This document shows, piece by piece, positions 43,865-53,056 of a DNA stretch of 64,000 bases. Every line of letters starts with the position of its first letter. Position 1 is the stretch's first letter. The DNA is taken from assembly GCA_031417555.1 (NCBI GenBank), contig JANOVV010000009.1, forward strand, positions 3,299 through 67,298, written 5' to 3'. Source of the stretch: JADKIH01 sp031417555 (GTDB lineage: Bacteria > Bacteroidota > Bacteroidia > AKYH767-A > 2013-40CM-41-45). The position numbers and the translations under genes are program-made. The notes beneath the pieces were generated by a model. The model was given only the letters and a program-made list of their open reading frames with translations, was not told the DNA's origin and did no database searches.

Positions 43865-44437
43865 TTATATTTTATTGTATAAAATCCAATACAAACCTTT
43901 AACATTTGCCTTCCATGTTTTCAAATATAAAGTTATAATAATTTCTTCTATAATTTGAATTGCTGTTATAAATAAAGCAAAATAAAACAAATAGATATAA
44001 TTATTCTTGGTAAAAAAAATAAATATGAAGAAGACACCTTGAAGAATAGCAGATAATTTCGCTAAATAAGTATGATAATTTGTAATCTGATGATACTTGT
44101 AAAAAGCAATAATCAATTGAATTAAATATAATAAAAACAATAATAACAATAAAACAACCTGTTCTTTTATAAAATCAAAATTAAAAACAAATAAACCTGT
44201 AATTGCACAAAGAATCGTAAGGTCATCACCAATTGAATCGAGTTTCGTACCAAGAATGCTAACTACCTTATATCTTCTGGCTAAAAATCCATCAACTAAA
44301 TCAGTAAAAAAACTAAATGCTAATAACCATTTAAAAATAATAAAATCTCCATTAAAAACAAGAATTAATAAAATTGGAGCAGCTATAATTCTATACAACG
44401 TTATTCCATTAATTACATAATAACTCGTTTTATACAT
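43865..44437 (-). CDS. CDP-alcohol phosphatidyltransferase family protein
   Basis: 190 residues with about six hydrophobic helices. The family motif D-x2-D-G-x2-A-R-x8-G-x3-D-x3-D is complete: DLVDGFLARRY, then GTKLDSIGDD. It would transfer a phospho-alcohol head group from a CDP-lipid or CDP-alcohol; a PgsA-like role in phosphatidylglycerophosphate synthesis is possible, but the acceptor cannot be read. Divergent from the Na/Pi cotransporter; separate from the Mla operon by 230 bases. Confidence 0.85.
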   Translation of the reverse strand: MYKTSYYVINGITLYRIIAAPILLILVFNGDFIIFKWLLAFSFFTDLVDGFLARRYKVVSILGTKLDSIGDDLTILCAITGLFVFNFDFIKEQVVLLLLLFLLYLIQLIIAFYKYHQITNYHTYLAKLSAILQGVFFIFIFFTKNNYIYLFYFALFITAIQIIEEIIITLYLKTWKANVKGLYWILYNKI

Positions 44438-44538
44438 ATCAATAATTATTCAATTACATTTAGCAATTGAAGCTGAATGTTAAATGAAAGATACATATAA
44501 AATAATTAAGAAGGATCAATTTCAATAATTTAACTTAA

Positions 44539-44546
44539 TAATTTTG
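44539..44546 (+). promoter_or_regulatory. -7 element before the Na/Pi cotransporter
   Basis: Perfect TAnnTTTG (TAATTTTG). No -33 TTG or Fnr-like site at the proper distance; transcription would start near 44550, leaving a 105-base leader. Confidence 0.35.
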
Positions 44547-44657
44547 TTATGTGCATAATACGATAGTTTTACAATCTCAAACTTGTTTTAAATACTAAAA
44601 ATAATCGAATACTAATAAATTATGCTCTCAAATAATTAAAAACAATTTCCTAATTAA

Positions 44658-46313
44658 ATGATAAAAGGATTTCACTTTTGGCAATTTATAGCTGGTATTG
44701 CAATGTTTGTTTATGCAATGTCATTGATTGAGACATCGCTTAAAAACCTGGCCGGACGTACATTTAAATTATTTCTTCAAAAACAAACACAGAATAAAAT
44801 AAAATCAATAGCTGCCGGAACAGTCGTTACAGCAGTTTTACAGAGCAGCTCAATTGTTTTACTAATGGTTCTTTCATTTGTGGGAGCAGGATTAATGAAC
44901 CTCAGAAGTGCTCTCGCTGTTGTACTTGGCTCAAATCTTGGAACTACACTGGACAGCTGGGTAATTGCAACATTAGGTTTCAAGATTAATTTCAATGCAA
45001 TCTCATTCCCTATTTTAGGTATATCGTTAATTGGAATATTACTTTTCCGAAAAAACAGTAAGCTTTATGAAGCGACAATATTTTTAATTGGTTTTGCATT
45101 TATCTTTATCGGACTTGAATGGCTTAAAAATTGTTTTGAAAATCCCGCCGGTACAATTCTCGAATATTTCAATCGTTACCACTATCTGTGGTTTGTTCCC
45201 ATTGGATTTGTCTTCACAGCAATCATTCAATCAAGTTCTGTAACTATAGCAATTCTTCTTTCGGCGCTTTACAATAATCTAATCCCTTTTGAAAACGCCG
45301 CTGCAATTATTGTAGGTTCAGAACTCGGGACAACCCTAAAGTTTTTAATTAGCTCAATTGGAGGTATTCCTGACAAAAAAAGAGTTGCATGGGGAAACTT
45401 TATTCTAAATTTAGTGACGATGATTTTTGCTTCGCTTTTGATTCATCCTTTAATTTGGCTTATTCGTGAAATAATTTCAGTTAATGATAAACTAACAAGC
45501 CTGGTGCTTTTTCAAACCGGAATAAATCTAATATCTATAATTATTTTCTTTCCTATACTTGGTCCATTTGCTAAATTATTGGAAAAATTATTTAATGATC
45601 CATCGTCACAATCAATTACAAAATACATAGGTAAAATAAAATCAAATACATCTGAAGACCCATTACATATTGCAGAGAAAGAAACCCTTCACTTAATTCA
45701 TCATACAATAAATTTAAACAAAAACTTATTAGGTATAAATCAAAATCAAAAAATCGGATTCAAAGGTAATTTGATAGAATTGGCCACTAACTACTACTCT
45801 CTCGGTGAAACATACAATCGCAAAAAAATATTACAAGGTGAAATAATTGAATATATTACAGACATTCCTAAAAATGATTTGACCGACACAGAACTTGAAA
45901 GAGCAGGCCGAATTATTAATATAACAAGACATGTAATTCGTTCCGCCAAAAATATAAAAGATATTCACCATAACCTGGAAGATTTTAAACAATCAGCCAA
46001 TGATAATTTATTTTCTTCATATGAAAATATTAAAAAAACAGAAAATGAATTTTATTCTGAGTTTCAAGTTTTACTTAATTTGTCGGGCGACAAAACAACT
46101 TCTGCTTTGGCAGATAATTTAAATATTAAAAACAGAAAACATTACGAACTCTTTATCGAAAACACAATCAATGCTTTGAAAGAAAATAAAATTAACGAGC
46201 TTGATTCATCAAATTTATTAAATGTACACCATGAAATTTATTCCTCGAATCAATCTCTCATAAAAGCCCTTATTGATTTAATAGAAATTGATTCGCGGGA
46301 ATACAATAAATAA
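44658..46313 (+). CDS. Na+/phosphate cotransporter family protein with C-terminal PhoU-like domain
   Basis: 551 residues. Two inverted halves each carry the QSSS signature of type II Na/Pi carriers: AVLQSSSIVLLMVLSFVGAG and AIIQSSSVTIAILLSAL, each followed by a GSxLGTT motif (GSNLGTT, GSELGTT). About eight membrane helices occupy residues 1-320. The remaining ~230 residues are helical and PhoU-like, probably cytoplasmic. It likely imports phosphate with Na+ or mediates efflux. Single gene. Confidence 0.9.
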   Translation: MIKGFHFWQFIAGIAMFVYAMSLIETSLKNLAGRTFKLFLQKQTQNKIKSIAAGTVVTAVLQSSSIVLLMVLSFVGAGLMNLRSALAVVLGSNLGTTLDSWVIATLGFKINFNAISFPILGISLIGILLFRKNSKLYEATIFLIGFAFIFIGLEWLKNCFENPAGTILEYFNRYHYLWFVPIGFVFTAIIQSSSVTIAILLSALYNNLIPFENAAAIIVGSELGTTLKFLISSIGGIPDKKRVAWGNFILNLVTMIFASLLIHPLIWLIREIISVNDKLTSLVLFQTGINLISIIIFFPILGPFAKLLEKLFNDPSSQSITKYIGKIKSNTSEDPLHIAEKETLHLIHHTINLNKNLLGINQNQKIGFKGNLIELATNYYSLGETYNRKKILQGEIIEYITDIPKNDLTDTELERAGRIINITRHVIRSAKNIKDIHHNLEDFKQSANDNLFSSYENIKKTENEFYSEFQVLLNLSGDKTTSALADNLNIKNRKHYELFIENTINALKENKINELDSSNLLNVHHEIYSSNQSLIKALIDLIEIDSREYNK

Positions 46314-46367
46314 TTAATTAATTATTGAACTTTAAAATAAATATTTAAATCATATAATTCCAGTCAT

Positions 46368-48662
46368 TCATAATTTTGAAATATTATTCCTTTTAAAATA
46401 TTTCACAACCTCAATCCACATTACACTTGTAAACGAAGCAATCAAGCATATTATTAAGTCCTGATAGCGAAGTTCGGTAAATTGAAATACATTCCGGACA
46501 GGATTTAAATAAAGTGAGAGAAACAGTACGATTAATGATATACCTAAGATGATTGGAATCAATTTATTCTTGTATCTCATAGTAACAAATACAGAATAAT
46601 AAAAAGAACGGTTTACAAGAGTGAGGAAAAGATTGCTGAAAATTAGAGTTACATAAATTATTGTTCTAACATAGGTTTGATCACTGTTATTACGCATAAA
46701 ATAATAACCCAATCCAAGACAAAAAAGAGTAATAACTAAACCTTGAATAATACTTAACGACAATTCACGAAATGAAAAAAATGTTGAACTAATTTTACGT
46801 GGGCTTCTTCTCATCGAATCTGCTTCAATTGGTTCATTCTCAAAAATAATTGAACAGGTAGGTCCCATAATAAGCTCAAGAAAAACAACATGTATAGGAG
46901 AAAAGAAATCTGTAAATTTCCAGAATAACAACAAAGGAAGTGTAACAATCAATATTATTGGTATATGAATAGAAATTATATATTGAATTGCTTTTTTTAA
47001 ATTTTCATATATCCTGCGGCCTAATGCAACAGCATCTACCATATGTGACAAATCATCATCCATTAATATAAGAGAAGCAGCATTTTTAGCTATTTCACTT
47101 CCACGCATACCCATAGCAATTCCAATATGTGCTGCTTTTAAAGCGGGGCCATCATTAACACCATCTCCTGTCATAGCCACAATTTCTCCATTACTTTTTA
47201 AAGCCTCTATTACTTTTAATTTAGCCTCGGGAAACATTCGTGCGAAAATATTAACCTCAACTACCTTTTCACTAAGTGATTCATTTGACATCTCCATCAC
47301 TTCTTTCCCGGTTAATACATTAGAACTATTCTTAAGTTGAATCTGATTAGCTATAGCAGTTGCAGTATCAGAATGATCACCGGTAATCATTTTTACACTT
47401 ATCCCGGCCTTATAAAATTGGTCAAGAATATTAACCATATTCTTCTTTGGAGGATCATAAAAAGCCAGCAATCCGATGAAATCAAATTCAAATTCCGATT
47501 GTGAAATTGGTAAATTGTTTAAATCATTGTTTGCTTTCGCAACTGCAAGAACCCGATACCCTTTTGAAGTAAATGAAAGTACTTTATCATGAATTTGATT
47601 AATTTCATTAATTGACAATTTAGATTGATTTAATATTCCCTCAACACTGCCTTTTGCTGCAATATAATTAGTTGTCTTATTGTCAGAGAAAACGTGCGTC
47701 ATGAAAGGCGGGCTTCCACTTAATGGGTATTCATGAATCATTGTAAACAACTTTCGTTTATCGTCCGGAGTTACTACCGAATAAATTTCATGAATTGATT
47801 TTTCCATTGCATCAAAGGGAGTAATTTCTGATGCCCACATTGCATATTCTAAAACAATATTATATGAATATTTTTCTTTGGTAAAATCAATCGTCAATTT
47901 ATTTGAGAAATCATAAATGGCAGAAATGCGCATTTCATTTTCAGTAATTGTTCCGGTTTTATCTACGCAAATAACAGTTGCAGCTCCGAGTGTTTCTACG
48001 GTATGCGGGCTACGGGCAATTACTTTTTTCTTGTACAAGTGATATGCTCCCATTGCCATAAATGTGCTAAAAGCTACAGGTATCTCCTCGGGTAAAACAG
48101 ACATAGCTAATGTTAACCCATGAAGCAATCCGTGTAAAATATCTTTTGATAAATAATAATTAATTCCCCAAACAATAAAAAATGCTATTGAACCTGCTCC
48201 CACCATTGAGCGAACAAAATTTTTAATTTGTTGTTGAAGAGGCGTTTTAGGAATTACGATCACGTCAAGGGAATGACCAATTTTACCCAACTCGGTTAGA
48301 CGTCCGATAGCAAATACTTTGGCTTTCGCTGAACCGGTCATTATCATAGTGCCTTGAAAAATTTTATTATCTGACGCAATACTACTTTTAACAACCGGCA
48401 TTGACTCGCCGGTTAAAATACTTTCGTTAATTGAAAAATCGTGTGATTCTAAAACAAATGAATCCGCCGGAACAATGTCGCCGTCCTCAACAACAATTAT
48501 ATCATTCATTACCAATTCTTCAGTCGGAATTTTAACTAATTCTCCGTCTCTGATAACTTTTGCTTGTGGCGAAGAAAGTTTTTTAAGCGCATCAACTGCG
48601 CTTCGACTTTTATTTTCCTGGTAAAGTGAAATGCCCGAAACAAATGATAAGGCAACAAGCAT
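46368..48662 (-). CDS. P-type cation ATPase, body of a gene interrupted by an in-frame stop
   Basis: 764 residues from the first ATG after an in-frame TAG. The actuator TGES motif (ILTGESMPV), phosphorylation site CVDKTGTITEN, nucleotide-binding KGSVEG and the hinge MTGDGVNDGPALKAAHIGIAMG are intact, as are the C-terminal helices. Helix 4 reads VLPEEIPVAFS, a PEEIP variant of the PEGLP motif of Ca2+ pumps, so the transported ion is uncertain. The missing piece is helix 1 and the cytoplasmic N-terminus, encoded at 48663-48866 in the same frame. A protein made from 48662 would lack the first helix and may not work. An Fnr-like palindrome lies upstream (48925-48938). Confidence 0.85.
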   Translation of the reverse strand: MLVALSFVSGISLYQENKSRSAVDALKKLSSPQAKVIRDGELVKIPTEELVMNDIIVVEDGDIVPADSFVLESHDFSINESILTGESMPVVKSSIASDNKIFQGTMIMTGSAKAKVFAIGRLTELGKIGHSLDVIVIPKTPLQQQIKNFVRSMVGAGSIAFFIVWGINYYLSKDILHGLLHGLTLAMSVLPEEIPVAFSTFMAMGAYHLYKKKVIARSPHTVETLGAATVICVDKTGTITENEMRISAIYDFSNKLTIDFTKEKYSYNIVLEYAMWASEITPFDAMEKSIHEIYSVVTPDDKRKLFTMIHEYPLSGSPPFMTHVFSDNKTTNYIAAKGSVEGILNQSKLSINEINQIHDKVLSFTSKGYRVLAVAKANNDLNNLPISQSEFEFDFIGLLAFYDPPKKNMVNILDQFYKAGISVKMITGDHSDTATAIANQIQLKNSSNVLTGKEVMEMSNESLSEKVVEVNIFARMFPEAKLKVIEALKSNGEIVAMTGDGVNDGPALKAAHIGIAMGMRGSEIAKNAASLILMDDDLSHMVDAVALGRRIYENLKKAIQYIISIHIPIILIVTLPLLLFWKFTDFFSPIHVVFLELIMGPTCSIIFENEPIEADSMRRSPRKISSTFFSFRELSLSIIQGLVITLFCLGLGYYFMRNNSDQTYVRTIIYVTLIFSNLFLTLVNRSFYYSVFVTMRYKNKLIPIILGISLIVLFLSLYLNPVRNVFQFTELRYQDLIICLIASFTSVMWIEVVKYFKRNNISKL

Positions 48663-48866
48663 AATTATTGCTTCATTTGCTTCTCCTAAAATAAACTAAA
48701 TGATTGTTGAACAAACCAGAATAACGAAAAGAGGCTCTGAAATTATCTCCTTTATTAATAATAATAACCAATTTTTTTTCTTCGTTAAAACTGAATTGCT
48801 GCCATATTTTTCGCGATTAATTTTTACTTCTTCTTGATTTAAACCAACAATCTTTTCAAACGACAT
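48663..48866 (-). pseudogene. Detached N-terminus of the P-type ATPase, ending in an in-frame TAG
   Basis: From the ATG at 48866 the frame reads MSFEKIVGLNQEEVKINREK, the usual cation-ATPase N-terminal domain, and continues through helix 1. Codon 57 (48698-48696) is TAG, where relatives usually have a Tyr before FILGE. Reading then continues in the same frame into the ATPase body with normal family sequence (FILGEANEAIIMLVA). One base change would restore a complete protein of about 832 residues. This is a recent nonsense mutation, a sequencing error, or a readthrough site. Confidence 0.8.
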
Positions 48867-48924
48867 CTTAAATACTTTTAATACAAATAGGTTATAAATA
48901 TTGAAACATTATCAATGCTATTTT

Positions 48925-48938
48925 ATGATTTATATCAT
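48925..48938 (-). promoter_or_regulatory. Fnr-like palindrome upstream of the P-type ATPase
   Basis: ATGATTTATATCAT, perfect TGAT-N4-ATCA with the outer A/T conserved, 59 bases before the original ATPase start (48866). The nearest -7-like sequence is weak (TATTTATA, 48900-48893, 31.5 bases from the centre). Confidence 0.5.
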
Positions 48939-49085
48939 AGCTATTAATTAAATTATTTAAAACACACCTATTAACTTAATTACAAAAGTAAGACGGATTA
49001 ATTCAGAAAACATCTAAGCAACAATATTTATTCACTGTTTGAAGACTTACTAATATCAAAATGGTATTTTATATCACACAATAAA

Positions 49086-49129
49086 ATGAGTAAAATCATT
49101 ACTAATTGTCCATATTAAATATACTTTTA
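49086..49129 (+). promoter_or_regulatory. Fnr-like operator and -7 element of hsp20
   Basis: ATGAGTAAAATCAT (49086-49099; one mismatch to ATGAT-N4-ATCAT) followed by TACTTTTA (49122-49129). Centre to -7 T is 29.5 bases, identical to nos and hemA. Confidence 0.5.
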
Positions 49130-49169
49130 CTTAGTAATTAATTTAATGTTTAACCTAAAAACTAAAAAA

Positions 49170-49628
49170 ATGACAACTCTAGCAGTAAAAAAAAGAAGTT
49201 CACTTCCATGGGCTAGTGAATTATTTGATGTAGGTAATTTCTTTGGTCCTAGTTTATTAGATTTTAACGGGGATTTTCCGGGAATGGATCTTGCTATTCG
49301 AATCCCTTCTGCAAATATTATGGAAAATGAAAAAGATTTCAAAATTGAATTGGCAGCACCCGGACTTGAAAAAAAAGATTTCAAAGTAGAATTTGAAAAA
49401 GGAATTCTAAATATCAGTGCAGAGAAAAAGATTGAAAGTAAAGAAGAAAAAGAGAATTATACTCGTAAAGAATATTCTTACAACAGTTTCTGCCGCTCTT
49501 TCCATTTACCTGACAATAGCTTGCCAGAAAAAATTGAAGCCAAATATGAAAATGGAATACTTCGGCTAACTCTTCCAAAAAAAGAATTTACTTTTTCAAA
49601 ACCTGTGAAAGAAATAAAAGTTTCTTAA
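49170..49628 (+). CDS. Hsp20/alpha-crystallin small heat-shock protein
   Basis: 152 residues. Holds unfolding proteins in a refoldable state. The alpha-crystallin domain runs from about residue 45 (IMENEKDFKIELAAPGLEKKDF) to 140, ending NGILRLTLPKKEF, with the short C-terminal tail KPVKEIKVS carrying an I-x-V-type anchor. An in-frame ATG at 49146 would add MFNLKTKK but leaves almost no leader behind the predicted promoter, so the ATG at 49170 is preferred. It has its own operator-like palindrome and terminator and is therefore probably transcribed alone. Confidence 0.93.
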   Translation: MTTLAVKKRSSLPWASELFDVGNFFGPSLLDFNGDFPGMDLAIRIPSANIMENEKDFKIELAAPGLEKKDFKVEFEKGILNISAEKKIESKEEKENYTRKEYSYNSFCRSFHLPDNSLPEKIEAKYENGILRLTLPKKEFTFSKPVKEIKVS

Positions 49629-49643
49629 TATGAACCGCTAAAG

Positions 49644-49684
49644 AAATACTCTCAGGATATATTTATTCTGAGAGTATTTTATAT
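49644..49684 (+). terminator. Intrinsic terminator after hsp20
   Basis: Perfect 12-bp stem (AAATACTCTCAG, 49644-49655, with 49668-49679), 12-base loop, T-rich 3' side. Confidence 0.8.
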
Positions 49685-49699
49685 TTTAAAAATAATTAA

Positions 49700-50350
49700 A
49701 TGGAAATAAATAAAGAAATGGTCATACCAGCCGGAAAAATTAGCCTTAAAAGCAATTTAATAATACCCTCCGGAGCCAAATCAATCGTAATCTTTTCTCA
49801 TGGTTCCGGTAGTGGCCGGTTTAGTCCCAGAAACAATTTCGTAGCTCTAGCTTTACATAAAGAGAAAATAGCCACCCTATTAATAGATTTACTAACTCCA
49901 ATTGAAGATGAATTATATGAAAACAGGATGAATATAGACTTACTCGCAGACAGATTGGTAATTGCAACAAAGTATGTTCTTAATTTAAATGAATTGAAAG
50001 ATTTCAATGTAGGTTACTTTGGAGCAAGTACAGGAGCAGCATCAGCCTTGCAAGCAGCTGAAGAATTACCAAACGTTATAGATGCTATAGTTTCAAGAGG
50101 CGGCCGAACAGATCTTACACCCTCTCTTTCACGTGTTCAAGCACCCGCATTACTAATTATAGGCGGATTAGATGAAGATGTAATAGAAATAAATAAAGAT
50201 GCTTTTATTCATCTTCAATGTTATAAAAAGATGATTATTGTAAAAGGAGCCACACACCTATTTGAAGAACCAGGCAAATTAGAGGAAGTTGCTAAACTTT
50301 CTGTAGATTGGTATAAAAAGTTCTTGCTTAAAACAATACCCGCAACTTAA
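49700..50350 (+). CDS. Alpha/beta hydrolase, dienelactone hydrolase-like
   Basis: 216 residues. Nucleophile elbow GYFGASTGAASAL (Ser in GxSxG-like context), acid residue in GGLDEDVIE and catalytic His in GATHLFEEPG complete an alpha/beta hydrolase triad; SHGSGSGRFSPRN supplies the oxyanion region. Proteins like this are often linked to phosphoribosyltransferase domains or stress genes; the substrate is unknown. It follows the hsp20 terminator and converges with the coiled-coil protein gene. Confidence 0.82.
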   Translation: MEINKEMVIPAGKISLKSNLIIPSGAKSIVIFSHGSGSGRFSPRNNFVALALHKEKIATLLIDLLTPIEDELYENRMNIDLLADRLVIATKYVLNLNELKDFNVGYFGASTGAASALQAAEELPNVIDAIVSRGGRTDLTPSLSRVQAPALLIIGGLDEDVIEINKDAFIHLQCYKKMIIVKGATHLFEEPGKLEEVAKLSVDWYKKFLLKTIPAT

Positions 50351-50380
50351 ATTCCATTCTATTTTTATATTAACTAAAAA

Positions 50381-50851
50381 CTACAAAGACATACCACCCT
50401 GTTCAAATTCATTCATAATCTTTTTGTTTTTCTTTAATTGAATTTCAATTATTTCAAATATTTCCTTTTTAATGTCTTTAAGAGAATCCAAAAATGAAAT
50501 TATAACTGATTTATTATTAATATGCTCCTCACGTATAAATTGTTCATTAACAGATTTTAAATCTTCTTCTAAATTTCCCAAATGTTCTTCATGCAAAATC
50601 AATTTATCTTTAATCTGTTTTAATGAATTATTTTTTATTAATAACACCTTTCCTTCAAGAATATTTAATTCATTTATTTTTTGATCATCTTTAGTAAATA
50701 AAAATGCTTTATTAAGTAAATTCGAAAGGAATGAAAGTTCAGTTTCCGCAAAATCAAGTTCAGAAATCCATTCGATTGATTCATGTTGTAAATAATCAAT
50801 TCCTACCTGAAGCAGATAGTCGTTTTTTGCTTGTGAGAGAAGAGCTGTCAT
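50381..50851 (-). CDS. Small helical protein of unknown function
   Basis: 156 residues, almost entirely charged amphipathic helix (Lys/Glu/Leu/Ile-rich), with likely coiled coils at about 55-110 and 120-150. No signal peptide or membrane segment. It has no recognised domain. It lies 67 bases downstream of the USP gene on the same strand, so it could belong to the baeRF-USP transcript. The MTALLSQAKNDYLLQVGIDY start is preceded by an AT-rich gap without a good promoter. Confidence 0.65.
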   Translation of the reverse strand: MTALLSQAKNDYLLQVGIDYLQHESIEWISELDFAETELSFLSNLLNKAFLFTKDDQKINELNILEGKVLLIKNNSLKQIKDKLILHEEHLGNLEEDLKSVNEQFIREEHINNKSVIISFLDSLKDIKKEIFEIIEIQLKKNKKIMNEFEQGGMSL

Positions 50852-50918
50852 GACGATTTAAATTTAGTATTATTACAAATAAATACAATTATGTTTTTTT
50901 AATTAATCAATGTATTTT

Positions 50919-51755
50919 TTAATCAATTGAAGTATGAAAAGCAATTATTGGAATATGTGTATGGTAAATCATTTTTTTGGTTATACTTCTATTAAAAATC
51001 TTTTGAACCCAGGATCTATTTCTCATACTTATTGCCAGCATGTCAGCCTTTACTTCTTCAAGGTAATTATTTAAGCCATGATAAACATCTGAATCTTCAA
51101 GTATCTTAAATGAGATTTTAGAATACTGGCTTTCCTCTTTTAATTGTTTACAGAATCCTTCCAATTCAGCAAATGCCATGGTTCTATCCATTTTATTTTC
51201 ATTGATATGTAATAAAGTAATTTCACTTTCAAATAACCTGGCGATATCGATGAGTTCAAAAACATTTTTGAAATCATCAGAACCATAATTGGAAGCAAAA
51301 ACTATTTTTTTTAATCCATTTATTTTTGCCTTTTCTGGAACGGCTATTACAGGCAAAACAGATTTATCAATTACCGAAACCGTATTACTACCAATTAAAA
51401 ACTTTCTCATGCCGCTTGCTCCATGGGTACCCATAATAATGAGATCACACTTAAATTTTTTAGCAGCATCAACAATTTCAAATTCCGGAACACCCTCATG
51501 CACTTCCACAGAGAAATGGTTTTGCGGATATTTTTTTAAGTATTTCGCCTTTAATTTATTCAACAACCCAATTGCCTCAGTTTTTAATTCAATATCCGTT
51601 GGTATAACTATCGGGATTTCTGTCGCCGAAATAGGAATAAAAAAAGAATGAAACAATAAAATCTTAGCATTAACCTTTTTATTAAATTCCAATGCAAATT
51701 CAAGTGCATTGTCTGCTACAGGTGAAAAATCAGTTGGAACAATAATTTTTTTCAT
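50919..51755 (-). CDS. Universal stress protein, two USP domains
   Basis: 278 residues, tandem USP domains. The first has the ATP motif MGTHGASGMRKFLIGS (G-x2-G-x9-G-S); the second is degenerate (SMRNRSWVQKIFNRSI). Start MKKIIVPTDFS. It follows the baeRF gene by 14 bases, so the two are co-transcribed from the promoter at 52904-52948. Closest in layout to the USPs at 33598 and 36136. Confidence 0.9.
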   Translation of the reverse strand: MKKIIVPTDFSPVADNALEFALEFNKKVNAKILLFHSFFIPISATEIPIVIPTDIELKTEAIGLLNKLKAKYLKKYPQNHFSVEVHEGVPEFEIVDAAKKFKCDLIIMGTHGASGMRKFLIGSNTVSVIDKSVLPVIAVPEKAKINGLKKIVFASNYGSDDFKNVFELIDIARLFESEITLLHINENKMDRTMAFAELEGFCKQLKEESQYSKISFKILEDSDVYHGLNNYLEEVKADMLAISMRNRSWVQKIFNRSITKKMIYHTHIPIIAFHTSID

Positions 51756-51769
51756 GGTACATTTTCGTT

Positions 51770-52855
51770 TTAATACCTATTAATTAATGCAATAGAATCA
51801 AAGGATTTCAGTTTGCCATTATCAACAAAAATTACTTCTCCATTTTTTTTCAATATTAATTCGATGACATCATCTACAGCATCGCTCAAAACATTATGAA
51901 GGTTGGTTTCAGAATCATCCGGGTAAATAGTATATTCATCCAATCCTCTTCTCGCTCTAACAGAATAATTTTTTTCTACCAATAGCAATCTACCTTTTCC
52001 CTCGGCTGCTGATCTCCACACTTCTGTAATACCGGCATTGTATTTATTGGCATTAACGGCTTCCTCCAATTCGGAAATTGCTTTCTTTTCATCATCAAGG
52101 AGTCTCTTTTGAATAATTGGCTCGGCCTTACTTTTAATTTCGGGTAAACTTACATGCTCATAATTACCTTCTACATAGCCAATTATTCTTTTAGTGTTTT
52201 GCGTATATAGTCTGAAATAACCAAGTATTTTTACATTACCCATTATAACTACAGGAGTATCATTTTGCTTTAAAGATTTTTCCAGAACATCATCTATAAA
52301 TCGAAGGTAGTTATGTAAATTTTTTTCATCAAATGCCTTATTATCCAGGTAATCTAAACCGGGAAAAGAATGCTCATTAGAAACATCCTTAACATTTTCC
52401 GGCATGTCAGGAAATTCAATTGATTTAAGCTCAAAAAGATCGCCATTAAATGTTTTAACACCATTTTGAGAAATTATAACCAGCAAATATTTAATATTTT
52501 TCTGTGTTGCATAAATTAAATCTCTTACTTCAAAAGATGAATCAATGATTATCTTTTCTTCTACAGCATAAGGCAAAGAAATTACCTTTTCAGTTTCCGG
52601 TGATACATAAATTATTAATGTTTTTAAAAGATGCTTCGATTCAATCGTTGAAATTACATTTTTAACTTTTTGAATCATTAATTGGGTTCTTTCTAATCCA
52701 TATCTAACGTTTAATTTTTTTTCAATATTTTTTAAAACAGATATCATATGTTCAGAATCCAATTTAACATCCGGAAATTGTGGATGTACAGGAAGTATAA
52801 GGGAAATAGCCGGGAATGCTTTTTGGTCAAGAAGTGATTCTATTTCGTATTTCAT
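51770..52855 (-). CDS. Bacterial eRF1-like (baeRF family, Balon-like) protein
   Basis: 361 residues resembling the bacterial archaeo-eukaryotic release factor (baeRF) group. The N-terminal ~130 residues (FPAISLILPVHPQFPDVKLD, VRYGLERTQLMIQKVK) form the first domain, the middle part (LLVIISQNGVKTFNG) matches the domain-2 strand pattern, and the C-terminal part (GRLLLVEKNYSVRARRG) an L7Ae-like domain 3. There is no GGQ peptide-release motif, as in Balon and other baeRF members. Balon is known to bind vacant or stalled ribosomes in stressed cells. Co-transcription with a USP and an Fnr-like operator upstream fit a role in translation shutdown under low energy or oxygen. Family assignment is from pattern recognition and not a search. 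Confidence 0.7.
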   Translation of the reverse strand: MKYEIESLLDQKAFPAISLILPVHPQFPDVKLDSEHMISVLKNIEKKLNVRYGLERTQLMIQKVKNVISTIESKHLLKTLIIYVSPETEKVISLPYAVEEKIIIDSSFEVRDLIYATQKNIKYLLVIISQNGVKTFNGDLFELKSIEFPDMPENVKDVSNEHSFPGLDYLDNKAFDEKNLHNYLRFIDDVLEKSLKQNDTPVVIMGNVKILGYFRLYTQNTKRIIGYVEGNYEHVSLPEIKSKAEPIIQKRLLDDEKKAISELEEAVNANKYNAGITEVWRSAAEGKGRLLLVEKNYSVRARRGLDEYTIYPDDSETNLHNVLSDAVDDVIELILKKNGEVIFVDNGKLKSFDSIALINRY

Positions 52856-52903
52856 AGTTAAATATTTTCGAGATTATAGTTTTAATTTCCCATTATAACC
52901 TAA

Positions 52904-52948
52904 CAAAGTTATTCATCATAGTGAGAAAATCGATATGATAATCATCAA
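52904..52948 (-). promoter_or_regulatory. Promoter and Fnr-like operator of the baeRF-USP pair
   Basis: Perfect minus-strand -7 element TAACTTTG (52911-52904) and operator ATGATAATCATCAA (52935-52948, perfect TGAT-N4-ATCA core). Centre to -7 T is 30.5 bases, one more than at nos. Confidence 0.55.
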
Positions 52949-53056
52949 AAATCAAACTGACTAATATCATACTTTCATGATGATAATCTAAGTGATATTA
53001 TACGATTCATAGCTGAATAAATAAATATATAACGGAATAAAAATACTTTTTCATAT

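Noticed and set aside
46368..48866. TAG in the P-type ATPase as pyrrolysine or another recoded amino acid
   Set aside because: No other in-frame TAG of this kind is seen in the window and no recoding element is visible; mutation or error is simpler.
52958..52969. Additional Fnr-like site TGACTAATATCA between baeRF and hemA
   Set aside because: No -7 element is found at the required distance in either direction, so it is left out of the regulon list.
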